From Acanthaster planci (taxonomy: Eukaryota > Echinodermata > Asteroidea > Valvatida > Acanthasteridae): a stretch of DNA of 55,012 nt. The stretch covers positions 2,893,272 through 2,948,283 of the forward strand of contig NW_019091380.1 of NCBI RefSeq assembly GCF_001949145.1. The letters are read 5' to 3'. The translations under genes and the position numbers were made by a program. Under the pieces are notes generated by a model. It had not been told where the DNA came from. It saw nothing but the letters and a program-made list of their open reading frames with translations, and did not search any database. This document shows positions 34,460 to 45,304 of the stretch, in pieces (the stretch's first letter is position 1; every line of letters begins with the position of its first letter).

Positions 34460-37400
34460 CCAGACGCTGAATAACAGAGATATCCAATTCTGTGAATTAA
34501 AAGACTCTGATAATAGTAAAATAGAAATTAAGAAATATGCAATAAATAAAAACTAAAAACATAAGAAAACCAACAATTACAAATTTACCGAGAAGAGTAA
34601 AAAGGGTTATTGCATAACAATGTTCAAAATCCTTATAAAATAGGGATGGGGCCGTTCATAATCCATGACAAGGGCGAGTTTCATACGTGTAAGAGGCTGT
34701 GGTTGTATTTGCTTCACTGAGTTGAGAATAAAGTAAATTAAGAGAGGGTGGTTGTACTGGGGATCGGTACCAACACATCTATAGCTATGGATGTGACGGC
34801 CCCTTTGAAATTATGAAACAAAGCTTGTTTCCCAGAACTGTAATTAGCGGATAAAAGCGTGGTAGCGTTACGAATAGAGTTGATTTGGAATGCGTAGGCA
34901 TAGCACAGAACATTCCATTTATCACGAATTATCTTTGATTAACAAACAGGCAGCATAAACAAAAATGAAATGATTAGAATGATCTTCCAGCCCCATATAG
35001 CATTTGCTATTTGTCTCCCTCACGATGTAAAACCGGAACTGCTTTCCGGATTCTGCTTTTCTGCTTCATACATAATACGCCCTTATGCAAACAGTTCTGT
35101 AGAAATCCTACAAGATTTATCCTTCAGGATCAGGATAGATTTTTCTGGGAGTATTCTGAAAGGTTTTGTTTGTGAGGGCGACCGCGAAATTGTGACGAAA
35201 TTGGATCATGACTCCTGCTGCGAATTTACAAAAGTTGTTCAGCAAATTCCGCTGCAAATTTTTCTTTGACATTAAATTTGCTTCACTTTCTCCCTCCCCT
35301 GAAGCGTGAACCGGTCTTATGTATACCCAACAATACCCGCCTGAAGTAGGCCTACGTTTTTCTTCGTGCCAATTTTTGGAAGGTTCTTTCATAAACCACA
35401 ACCATTAAATGTTGTGCGCTCCAGACGAACTCATTATAGTGTACAAGTGTGTTTTGATTATTTTCTACGAAGCTGTATTTGGGTCATTGATTGGGCAAGA
35501 GGCACAATGAGCGTTTTTTTTTCTCGTCTCCCACACCCTTCCCAATCACTCCGACTCCTGAAACGCAAGCACTCTGTAGATCATTGCGTGGGATAGAGCT
35601 CGCCAGGTGGCTGTCTGGAAATGGCTTGATTTCCAGCATAATACAAGTTTATTGTAGACTTTAACCAAATGTTTAACATCATTCTAGACCGTAGTTTTTA
35701 GCGTAAGGGTATAACGTTCTCCAAGTCTTTCGTTCTGGAAAAAACAACAACAACAACAACACAATATTATTAACTAGAGACAAAACTTAATTGGCAAACA
35801 CATGTGGAAAACCTTTCGCCTAATGCTTAATTAATAAGATTTTCCACTACATGTGAATTCAATGGTGGATCGAGGAGGGGTCAAGTGAGAGGGGGGAGCC
35901 GCATTTCTCAAGGAGCAAATTGTTTTTGTTTAAGTTTTTGAAAAATAAGAAGATGGGATTTTTCCTTCCTAATACATATAAAAAACCGCTAAATTCAGCC
36001 TCGCCCCCAGAAAGGTAACATTCAACAATTCTCACCCCCACGACAGTTTTGGTTCCGCCCTGGTTTCATCTTGATGTGGCGCGGTGTCGCAAGTTAGAAT
36101 GTACCTCACTCTTTAAACCAGATCGAAGCAATGGTCCTTCGGATGGGAATTCAACAAACTATCTCTATATCATTACGTAGTAATGATACAATGTTTCCTA
36201 TACCTCCATGCAATGCAAAAAATTCTAGGCCCATTTACACATCTGGGTAATAAACAAACGTACTGCGACCTGAAGGGAGCCAGCACAGGTATCCTACATA
36301 ATTGTTATAGGCATTTTAAAGATCGGAAATTAGGATTGATCGGTGAGTGGATGAGAAGGTTTTTGGTAAAGAAATGGAGAAATCGGAATAAAACAACAAT
36401 CATTATGAACGGCCCGCGCATGCGTAGACGCAAATCGAATCACGGTTGAGCAGCCGAGACGTTGCCTCGAACATTTTCCCATTCGTTGCCTGAACCATTG
36501 TGTGGTGTGACACACGGGTTTTCAAACCCATATCCGCACCATAAAAGCCGCAATATTGGCAGAGATCCTCTGACCTCATTTTATTTTCCCTTCCATTGTG
36601 TGGCTGCAGGTTGTATGTTTTATATTGTCAACCTTCCATGTTCCTTTCATCGTGCTCCAAGCAGCTATAAATAAGTATAACACAGCTCTCATTAATTAAA
36701 ACTCGCCATGATCAGTCCGTGCTGCGATCGTGCATGGCTAAAGGCTGCGTGCGCGATGCAGGCTCTCCATGTAATTACTTTGCACATTTTATTTTTTTCA
36801 AGGGCGCTCAATGGATTTTGAAGAACGAACTCCACACTGCAGCAAATGTCCTCACACATTTACAGAAAGAAACAACGGGAACGAATTTATCTGCACACCC
36901 ACCACCCCCCGGAAGAACAGATGCATGAGTTTTTGCCGCCATGGCTATTGGGCTTAAAGTCCGATTAGTGAAATGCGTGTTTCCGTGATGACATGCATTA
37001 AATATTTTCTATGGCTAGAGCTTGCCAGTTTCACAGAATTGGCAACTGACACCCCCCCCACAGAAAAGGCTGTAGCTGTATGGTGAGCAGGTGCCTTTTT
37101 ATAGAACCAGCTAATAGGATTGATATGAGTGTCGAGTATGTTTCCATACACGGCATCGATCATTTACAATAGGCGCCCGTGTGTAATTTACTGAGGGTTC
37201 TAAAGGAAGCATTCTCTACATGTATTATTCATCGGAATTATAAAGCATGTTATATTTATCCATCCACTGTGGTTCCTCGCAGGTGGCAAATAATTCATGC
37301 AAGCTATAACTCATTTTTAGTTTGAAAGAAACAGTCTGACTGTACAGTCTGATATTCCCCCAACGAAACTGTAATCTCGTCACCGGCAGTATGCTCCACA

Positions 37401-39220
37401 AGTTGTGCTTGTTTTCACAAGGCTGCCGTCTGTCTTGTGCTTCATGATAGCTATAAAGTGGGTTTGGGTTGTCTGTCATCTTTGCAAGTCTTAAAACTAT
37501 ATCATGGTGCTCTTAAAAGGTACTGTTTGCTTTGGTTGTTTATTTACGTGACTTTTTCGACCCGTGTGTTCTGAAGGATGACCCTGAGTGTAGCTTATTT
37601 TGCTTTTATTCTGGATTTGGATTCTTTACTTTTATTGCTTTATTTTGTATGCTGTGATTTTAAGAATGATTGTTGATGCTGTATGTTTTGTTCAGTTGGC
37701 CAGTGGAAAATGTAATAAAACGAATGACAGAGCGAAGGTCAGTGATGTATCGAAATCTTGGGTTCACGGAGCACTTATGGGAATTTGCACTGAAAAACGC
37801 CGGTCCAATAATACTCCCGACCCGAAAGAAAAGGGGTGGTACAGTTTCTAAAATGCCGGCGATTTCAAGAAACTTGAAAATGGCAACGTAGTGTGGGGTA
37901 TTTACAAAGTGGGAAAAAAGTGGAGACTGGCTGTGGTAAATTAAGGGGGATTTGCTCCCTGGAGACATGTTACCAATTGTTAAATATGTTACGAATTGAA
38001 AGCGCCATTGAAAGCAAATAAAAAAAATTGCCCCAAACCCAAGACCTAGAATAAATATAATTATCTTCCCATCTGCATTAATGTAACGAAGCATGGAAAA
38101 TGTTTTAAGTAGAAGAGTAATTGGTATCCATATCTGTGCAGCCATGAATGGATACATCCGTCCCATTTCAGAAAATGTGTTTGGACAATGAGCCTTCATC
38201 ACAAGGAAGCCATTTTGGATCGTGTTCCCTGGCTCGAATCCGTCTTAGTTTATAATGTAATCTGTCACATAGGGTGGTGCCAGGTTATTTCGGGTTTCAT
38301 GCCTCACTTGCCCTTTCTTTTTAAAGTTACTTAAAACATTTTGATATGAGTAATCACAAATGTAAAGTTATTAATTATAGTTATGAAATTAATCTGTAAT
38401 GTACATGACTATTGCCCTCATTTTCTAATCTTAGGGTCTCAAAATAAAAGGTTAATATCGCTTTCAATTCAACATGGCCGATTTGTGAATACAGTCAAAT
38501 TGGTAACTAAAACATTTCGCGCGATTTTTCTAAGATGAAAAGGCCAATCTGCAGAGCTGCTTTAATTCTTACACATGATGAGATGATGAGATTACACATG
38601 ATGAGAGACACGACGATCATGCTCACGGCCGCCAAAATATTCACGTGACGCACATGTACACATCACTGCATGATTACGGCAGCTTAGTTAGTATTCATTC
38701 GTTACTCAGCAATATCATAAAAATTATGTTATCTGAGCATATCTTCATTAAACCAGAGGTGATGAGGCCTAACTTTTGGGGAGCATTTCTGGGAGGGCAG
38801 ATTTCTTCAAATAACCTTTTAATTTCATGCTCTGTCTTAGAGGTTACGCTAAATTTGGGGGCTTCACACGTTTTTAGAAGGGACATGGGTTCCCAAACTA
38901 CCTTTTAGGCTGTCAGTGTTCTCAATTCAATAACAAAAGCAAATTTGCCCTAATCCACCTTCTGATCTGCCAATCACTGATCTCCATGCACGAAAGGATA
39001 CAATCGTCAGTTGTCCAACAATAATCATTTAAAGATGAAAGCAGTCTTCGAGTACAGAAATTTCAGTGGGCCTACCAAAGTAAAACCTGATTTTTAAATC
39101 TGAAATTAAAATTTTCCTGTTCGTTATGTGTATTGCCCGTTGTTAATTTCAATTAGCCTTACAATAGTATTTTCTTGTTACTATAGGCGACATGTTTGGT
39201 CATGATGTACTATCTGACTT
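34460..39220. other. No gene recognised
   Basis: AT-rich intergenic sequence with an (AAC)6 microsatellite at about 35744-35761, a GCGCATGCG word at 36416, and an 180-codon minus-strand open frame at 37660-38202 that is hydrophobic and AT-driven and resembles nothing I know. Short direct repeats (ACACATGATGAGA) lie at 38571-38610. No splice-consistent exon was found. Confidence 0.45.
35861..36061. mobile_element. Possible hAT-type MITE
   Basis: The left end CAATGGTGGATCGAGGAGGG and the right end, read inwards as CAGGGCGGAACCAAAACTGT, are imperfect inverted ends of the CA(G)NGGCGGA(T)CC type seen in hAT elements. Both ends lead into G-rich (left) and C-rich (right) flanks. No clear 8-bp target duplication (GTGAATTC versus GTTTCATC), so confidence is low. 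Confidence 0.4.
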
Positions 39221-39221
39221 G

Positions 39222-39363
39222 TACGGTGGCTGATCTCCGCCAGGAATACACTTTTTGTTCTACGGCGTTATAGCGCCCTAATACGGTGTTATAACGCCCT
39301 GGTTTATGGCATTATAATGCCGTAAAATAAAAAGTGTATTCCTGACGGAGATCAGCCACCGTA
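39222..39363. mobile_element. 142-bp hairpin MITE with internal palindromes
   Basis: 39222-39277 (TACGGTGGCTGATCTCCGCC...) is the reverse complement of 39308-39363 at 50 of 56 positions. All six differences are C-to-T or G-to-A changes in the right arm relative to the left. Inside are three palindrome-like blocks, GGCGTTATAGCGCC, GGTGTTATAACGCC and GGCATTATAATGCC, so arms and core can both fold. There is no coding capacity and no clear target duplication. It lies about 500 bases upstream of the probable 5' end of the GT31 gene. Confidence 0.88.
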
Positions 39364-39869
39364 GACCTGGGTCTAGGCCTAAAGGTCATTGATGAAACGC
39401 CAAATACATGTACATAGGTCGACGCACTATTCTTCCAGTGGAGATAATAATCAACCTATGGTGTTATGCAATTGTAGGAATTGTCCGATAACCTTGGCGA
39501 TAGAGTCAATTGTTACAAATGCCATGCCGTCAATGGGTTACGCATACCATATAAGATGCCTTCTATGCACGATGCATTATTATGCACACTGACGTACGCT
39601 GACAGTGTACATGTACATGTGTACATGTACATGCCATACGCGAATGTGTGAACACGGGGTTTGAGGTAGTTCGTGGAATGCTAATCCCTGTGCACTAACT
39701 GCACGTTGCACGTCCACATTGCTCGAAGCGGAACTTCGCGCATAGTCCACAGCATGCCCAACAATTGCAGGCTGGGACGTGGTTAAACGGTCACAGCAGG
39801 TGCGGTTTCCCACAACCGTTGTAAATTTCTGTAAGCAGGGATAATGGTAGTGACCTTCTCTCCGCCACA

Positions 39870-40018
39870 GACATGGCGGCGTGCAGTGGAAAGGATATCA
39901 GGGTAGTGTGCTTGTCGACGGATCATCATGATACCCTGCCGTAACGGAAAAAGAACTCCTGCGTATGATGGAAGGCAGTGCCAGTTTGGTCGTGCGGTTA
40001 TTACAACAAACGCCTATG
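39870..40018 (+). other. Probable 5' UTR exon of the GT31 gene
   Basis: An intron can be proposed from donor GTAGGT (GT at 40019-40020) to an excellent acceptor TTTTCTGTTTCTTCTTCAG (AG at 40190-40191). This would place the CDS at 40391 in the second exon, whose non-coding part is 40192-40390. The upstream exon begins near GACATGGCGGCG (39871), a YY1-type initiator word often found at transcription starts. It would contain two short upstream open frames: 39873-39944, and one from 39965 crossing the junction and stopping near 40218. The TSS is a guess; the acceptor is the strong part. Confidence 0.5.
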
Positions 40019-40390
40019 GTAGGTACATATAGATGTACATGTAGATATACGTGCACATGCATAGTACTGATGTGCTACATTGTTACAAAATGCGGGTACC
40101 TTTTCTATTTATTTGACCACTGCCCTGCCTATGTGTTGATAAGGTGGACTGATGACTGACCATTTTCTGTTTCTTCTTCAGATTGAAATTGTAGAAGTTC
40201 AACAATAGAAGCCAGGACTATTATTGTATTAACGATAGACTGATGGCCGAGGAATTAACACCGGGACAATGTATGTGTACACGTGGTGGATCAATCATGT
40301 CGCGTTCACGAGGTTTGCGTGACTGTGTCTGACACCGACAGCATTAGGGTGGATAAGATTTGGATGTCATAATTATTGTATGCCACAGCC

Positions 40391-41611
40391 ATGAGACGCA
40401 TGTTAAAATGGCAGCTGAAACGGCTTTTTGTCCTGTGCACCATCGGGTTCTGTTTTATCAGCCTTGCTCGCGTACTGATATTTCTGAATATGGACTGCAA
40501 AAACAGCCTTGTGTTGAGACAACAACATGGTGGGTCTAGTGTTGTCCGGTTGTTCTCCAAAACGGAGACCGAGGCTAATAAAGGGAAACCACAAGGAAAT
40601 GTCGACAAGGTTGAGGAGGATACTAAGACTGGGAAAGAGGACGATAAGAAGGCAACCAAGGTGGCAGTAGGACCGACTGTTCCAGCCAATACGATACCTT
40701 TATTCAGTGACGATGTGATTAACCCGCACCCCTACGATTTCACCATCACTAACTCTGACGCCTGCCGGGTCGGAAGGAGTAACTCCAGCGCCGATGTCTT
40801 CCTTGTCTTACTGGTCAAGTGTGCCACGGACGAAAGCCTGGATCGGATGCAGATTCGCCGGACCTGGGGCGGAGTCCGCCAACTGAGGGGCCGGCATGTT
40901 GTGACCATGTTCCTGGTTGGGCAGCCGGCGACGATTCTTGAGCAAGACAAGCTCCAGATGGAGGATGCCATCCACCATGATCTCATCCAGGAGAACTTTC
41001 TGGACACTTACCGCAACCTGACCGTCAAGAACATGATGGGATGGAGGTGGATCGCCACTCACTGCCCAGACGCTGGCTATGTTGCCAGCATTGATGCTGA
41101 CATGCACCTGAACTTGCACAACTTGATCGAGCACCTCGAGAACTCGAGTAGCACTAACCTTGCCCAGGGACACCTAAAGCCTACAGACAAGCCGATGAGG
41201 AACCCTGAAGACAAGGTTAACATCAAATGGTACACACCGCCAGAAATGTACCCAGAGGCCACTTATCCGCCGTTCCTTAATGGAGCATGCTACGTTATGT
41301 CCAACGACGTGGCTCGGCGGATTTTTGAGGCCTCCCTACACGTTCGATTTCTTCCCTGGGACGATGTCTTCGTCGGCATCGTCTTGAAACGACTCGGGGT
41401 AACCCCCACAGCTCACAATTCTTTCGAGCAATTCAAGAGGCTGAGGAGAACTAGAGATTATTTGAAAGCTTTTTCGGGGGGAATAGCCACGGGTATTGGG
41501 CATCACCGAAAAGGCCTGGATAGCAAAGTGATAAGTGTGTGGGACTATCTGAGTAAAATGCATCGAGTCCTGGATTCCTTCAAGCTTCTGACACCGCCCA
41601 TTCACCCATAA
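40391..41611 (+). CDS. Beta-1,3-galactosyltransferase-like enzyme (GT31)
   Basis: A type II Golgi membrane glycosyltransferase that transfers galactose or GlcNAc in beta-1,3 linkage from the UDP-sugar. 406 residues, uninterrupted CDS. Start chosen at GCCATGA (40391), ahead of the transmembrane segment; another ATG follows at 40400. Seen: basic N-terminus, TM helix 12-32 (LFVLCTIGFCFISLARVLIFL), a Lys/Glu-rich stem (~50-95), then the GT31 motifs: MQIRRTWG (153-160, family RxxIRxTWG), FLVG (174-177), NFLDTYRNLTVKNMMGWRW (202-220), the metal/UDP-binding DxD as DAD (235-237) in YVASIDADMHLN, YPPFLNGACYVMS (292-304) and WDDVFVG (323-329, family EDVYVG). Potential N-glycosylation at Asn 131, 209 and 251. 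All catalytic motifs are present, so it should be active. The exact donor/acceptor specificity (B3GALT versus B3GNT-like) cannot be read from sequence. A single coding exon is usual for this family. Confidence 0.95.
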   Translation: MRRMLKWQLKRLFVLCTIGFCFISLARVLIFLNMDCKNSLVLRQQHGGSSVVRLFSKTETEANKGKPQGNVDKVEEDTKTGKEDDKKATKVAVGPTVPANTIPLFSDDVINPHPYDFTITNSDACRVGRSNSSADVFLVLLVKCATDESLDRMQIRRTWGGVRQLRGRHVVTMFLVGQPATILEQDKLQMEDAIHHDLIQENFLDTYRNLTVKNMMGWRWIATHCPDAGYVASIDADMHLNLHNLIEHLENSSSTNLAQGHLKPTDKPMRNPEDKVNIKWYTPPEMYPEATYPPFLNGACYVMSNDVARRIFEASLHVRFLPWDDVFVGIVLKRLGVTPTAHNSFEQFKRLRRTRDYLKAFSGGIATGIGHHRKGLDSKVISVWDYLSKMHRVLDSFKLLTPPIHP

Positions 41612-41626
41612 CCATTTTTGCCTCTC

Positions 41627-41632
41627 AATAAA
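41627..41632 (+). terminator. Poly(A) signal of the GT31 gene
   Basis: A canonical AATAAA lies 16 bases after the TAA stop, which implies a very short 3' UTR. A GTGCGATTGCCTATGGGTGTG G/T-rich stretch follows, as expected downstream of a cleavage site. Confidence 0.75.
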
Positions 41633-42606
41633 TTCCAGTGCGATTGCCTATGGGTGTGATTCAACTCTTGGACTCTATTTAAACCCAAAATATTAAATTA
41701 AAAAAGAGATTGGGTCATATAGCCATTTTCTTTATTTCTTTGTACCCTAAACATCTCACACGTAAAGAGAAAAAAGAAAAGTGAAAAGGAAGGCCAGCTG
41801 TGAAACAGTGTACGATACAGGTCATTGATAGTGTACATGTACGTAAACAATATGGTAATCGTTATTCGTTTATTTTTTTATTCTAAAACATTAAGCAACA
41901 GCAGGGTATTGCTTCGGTATATTAGATATAAAGTGGATGAAATTTCTGAAAAATATTTATTTGGGGAACTGAGAACCTCGGAGTTTTCTGGATGGTGTGC
42001 TTTGATCTCGTTTAAAAGGTACAAAAGTACATGAATGTATGAATCGTTGAGAGGACTTGAGTTAAAACAAATCCCTAATCTGAGGGCTCTCTGTTATTAG
42101 GATTCTGGCATTTAACATTTGGTCCTTATTGCTTTCAGATCTATGCACGCCCTCCGAGGTAAAAAAAAAGATATGATACCGGAGCGTCGGGATTATTCTG
42201 TGTACACGCGTAACGGGATCTTGCTGTCCCCCAAATCAAGTTGTCCGCTGGAAAACGTCAACCAAGCAAGGGCAAATTAATAGAGGTTGTGCATGACGAC
42301 CATGTTGCAGTAAGAGCTGTTGTTCCACCGAAAAACACACCAGTAGACTTTTTGTGCTCTCTCTCAAAAGACAGTTACCGGAGAGATAGCTACTATGCAC
42401 AACATGTAAATGCAAATTACTAGTGTAATGTGCCACACTCAAAACTGTACCGGTAAACTTTTATTTTCATTTCCATTTTCTCAACCTTAAGAGGTTTTGA
42501 AACGACTTTTTCCCTTTATTGAAAAAGAGCCTTTTTTATTGACCTGCACGCTGCGTATATTTACTGAGGTAGGCCTACACATTCAGCTAGGCAGTGACAA
42601 ATATAC
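41633..42606. other. No gene recognised
   Basis: AT-rich sequence. A 60-codon plus-strand open frame at 42241-42423 (begins LSAGKRQPSKGKLIEVVHDD) looks less random than its surroundings but matches no family I know and has no clear splice sites. Confidence 0.4.
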
Positions 42607-42926
42607 ATGTAGTTCAGTGGCGTAAGTTTGTCCCTGGAATGGGGGGGGAACACAATGTGACTCTACATAGAGGTCGATGTTATTAATACATGTGCAAATC
42701 TGTAATACGTACATTGTATTCAGAATGGCATATTCATGGCTTGTTGAAATTGTTTTCCCCAGTCTAAGTGATATTGAATGCATTTTAGTCGTTGGAAGTT
42801 GGACAAATGCTTCACAATCCACAAGAAGTCAAAGGGGGGGGGGATTCAATAGCCCATCCCCCACCCCCTTCCAAAAGTGAGGGAATATTGACCCCATCCC
42901 CCGGGATTTACGCCCATGATGTAGTT
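42607..42926. mobile_element. hAT-type MITE with 8-bp target duplication
   Basis: The element spans 42615-42918 (304 bp) and is flanked by an exact 8-bp direct repeat ATGTAGTT (42607-42614 and 42919-42926). Its ends are short inverted repeats: left CAGTGGCGTAAGTTTGTCCC, right (inwards) CATGGGCGTAAATCCCGGGG. An 8-bp target duplication and CAGNGGCG-type ends are diagnostic for hAT elements. No transposase is encoded, so it was mobilised in trans. Poly-G and poly-C runs lie just inside the ends. The perfect duplication suggests a fairly recent insertion. Confidence 0.88.
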
Positions 42927-44600
42927 TCTAAGGTTGCTGCTCACTCTGCTACGCAAAGTTGCGCGGAAGGCATTTGCCCTTCGTGTTACATCGAAAAAAT
43001 CCAGCAAAATTACCGGTACGTGTATCGGATGTAACAAACGCATCTGAAACGCTTCGATCTCCTCCATTTTTTGTACCCAACCATTGGTTGTTAGCGCGAT
43101 GATCAACTTTTTTTTACGAGGCTAAAATTGATTAATTTCAGACCCACCGATCCCAGTCACGTATCGATCAATCTGTAAAATCAGGGTCCTGTCCAAACAT
43201 GACATTTTTGTTTCCGTTACATCTGACCTGAGTAATTTGACATGGAAATATCACTGAAATTGATTTAAAACTATTTGTATTTGTTTGACAGGTAATTTGC
43301 ATTAATTCATCACCCCTTGAAACTAGAGAAGGTATTTTGAACTTACAAAATTGTATGTTAGACGGGGACAACGAAAAAACTTGGACCCCTAATTTATAGA
43401 ATGACCCGCCTGTACTAGTAGTTATTGGACAAATACGCAATAATTACTCAACTCATCTCTGTATTTCTTCTCGATGTCATGTAAAAGGTTTACGCCGTAA
43501 AATTAGATTGGGGATTACACCCACGTTGAGAAATTGTTACCTCACTGCAACTCGGTCATTTCAGTAAAGTCATACAAGTATTTGAATAGCAGATTGTATT
43601 TAAACTGAGCCGATTCTTTTCGTGTTTTGTTCGTTCTTAAAGGATGTGTCTTAAACTTGGATGGAGGGACCAACACTTACCACTATCAGTTGAATTTTTA
43701 GTCAAAATTGAAACACACTGACCACAACGCTTTAAAAAAAGGGTAGAACACTCCAAGGCTTAGTCGTCCTGTGTTTAAGGGTACAATTCAACATGGACAG
43801 TACATCTGTTGCAAGGAGCCTTTAGAATTGAATGTGGATACAGTACATTTTCAGGGAGGTGCTTAGAATTGTGCTAACGGCACCAAGTAAACTCACTACT
43901 TCGCAGTATCAGAAAAAAAAAATCGAGCTTCGTGCAATTATCCGGATTGGTTTTTGTACTGGCAACAAGTAACACTGAGCTATTGTCTTTTAAGACAAAG
44001 GATAAAACCTACTTCTTGTGGGTGGGGAATATTACCCGCATTATAATAATGATGGTCATTATGAACGCACAGGGGATTTTTTTTTTTTTGAAAATGCAAT
44101 ATGCGACATTATACACGGCCATGTTGTATGGCATACCTCGATAACACCGCCGTCTGAAGATGTAATTGAGCTGGCCTACAGTGCTGACGTGTCCAACCCT
44201 GGACCTAGTGCCTGCTGTGCTCAGCGATGCAGGCTAAATATTCAAGATGGAAATACTTTATCATATCTAGAGAATATTCCATCACGTCATTGACTCTAGT
44301 TTCGTGTACGGTTTCCCCTTTCTATTGTGAAACTTACAGCATGATGAGATTCACAGAGGTACAGCCCAAGGTAAAACTAAGCCCATTATAATTGTCGTCA
44401 TTCGTAAATGACACTTGTTTTGTACGGTATGACACGAATTACGACAGAGAAGCGTTTAACATGACGTCTGCATTAATCAAACCTTTTTCCAACCCGCATT
44501 CAACAATTCAATATATCGAACGCCTTGACACATATTTTATAAAGTACACAAACAATGAAATGCGAAACCGAGTCTGGAAGGGGGGAGACAAGCAGTTACA
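42927..44600. other. No gene recognised apart from the remnant at 44018-44293
   Basis: AT-rich intergenic sequence with homopolymer runs (44081). No splice-consistent exon was seen. Confidence 0.4.
44018..44293 (+). pseudogene. Possible LINE ORF remnant with 2A-like NPGP motif
   Basis: A 91-codon plus-strand open frame contains ELAYSADVSNPGPSACCAQR, with D codon at 44186 and the NPGP end at 44206. In echinoderm and related non-LTR retrotransposons the N-terminal region before the endonuclease often carries a 2A-like peptide, D(V/I)ExNPGP, followed by Cys-containing sequence. Here the motif is DVSNPGP, one residue shorter. It may be a decayed LINE 5' part or a coincidence; no endonuclease or reverse transcriptase follows. 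Confidence 0.3.
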
Positions 44601-44605
44601 GTTGT

Positions 44606-44759
44606 AGACGAAGGAAGAAAACCCCAGAGGAATATTCTGGGTAAAACCGACAGAAGCAAGTAGGGATTGAAAACCCTATCCACATGCGGACCGAGCTGGG
44701 ATTCGAACCCGGACTGCAGAGGTGAAAGGCGAGGAAAGAACCACTACGCCAACCTGACG
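44606..44759 (-). mobile_element. tRNA-derived SINE, best-preserved copy
   Basis: Read on the minus strand: GTCAGGTTGGCGTAGTGGTT with A box TGGCGTAGTGG (plus 44741-44751), CTTTCCTCGCCTTTCACCTC, a perfect B box GGTTCGAATCC (plus 44699-44709), then AGCTCGGTCCGCATGTGGAT, AGGGTTTTCAATCCCTA and a body ending near GGGTTTTCTTCC. The A and B boxes have RNA polymerase III promoter spacing. Relatives are at 17003-17166 and 11535-11593. No target duplication was identified with confidence. Confidence 0.9.
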
Positions 44760-45159
44760 TAACGGTGGAACGTTCTTCGTAGACAAAAGGTTTTCAAACT
44801 CAATGCAGGGACGACTGGTTTCCAGCAGAATTTGACCAGAAACATAGGCCTTTTCATTTTTTGCTGCATTTACAAAGGGGGACATGTTAATGTTTTCATA
44901 CAGCTGTAAATTATGAAGTTGCTGAACAACTACAAGATCAGTTCGACTGGCGATCTTGGAGCAAAAAGTTCTCGTTAATGTCAGGATTTTTTGTTATCGA
45001 ATTAAGGTTGGGCGTTGAAGGAGACACATTTGATTAAAATCACTCCCTTTATTGAAATGTACTAAAAATTGTAATTAACAATAAAGCTAGTAATTGAATT
45101 AATGCACTTGCATACTAATATGAGCAAATCAGATAAAGATATTACATTTCTCTACAGTA

Positions 45160-45304
45160 GACAGCAAAAGAAACTTGCCACTTCTGTCAAAGGCCACACA
45201 TAAAAATTCACCCCATTTGTATCCGTGTACAAAAATTGTTTATTTTTATGGAGTGAAGTTTTATGTGTGGCCTTGGACAGAAGTGGCAAGTTTCTTTTGC
45301 TGTC
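45160..45304. mobile_element. 145-bp hairpin MITE
   Basis: The 57-bp arms 45160-45216 (GACAGCAAAAGAAACTTGCC...) and 45248-45304 are reverse complements at 54 of 57 positions around a 31-base loop. No coding capacity and no clear target duplication. The near-perfect arms suggest a young copy. The transcript would be a long double-stranded hairpin. Confidence 0.9.

Noticed and set aside
37660-38202. 180-codon minus-strand open frame
   Set aside because: It is hydrophobic, AT-driven, without motif or splice sites, and overlaps comparable plus-strand frames; probably chance.
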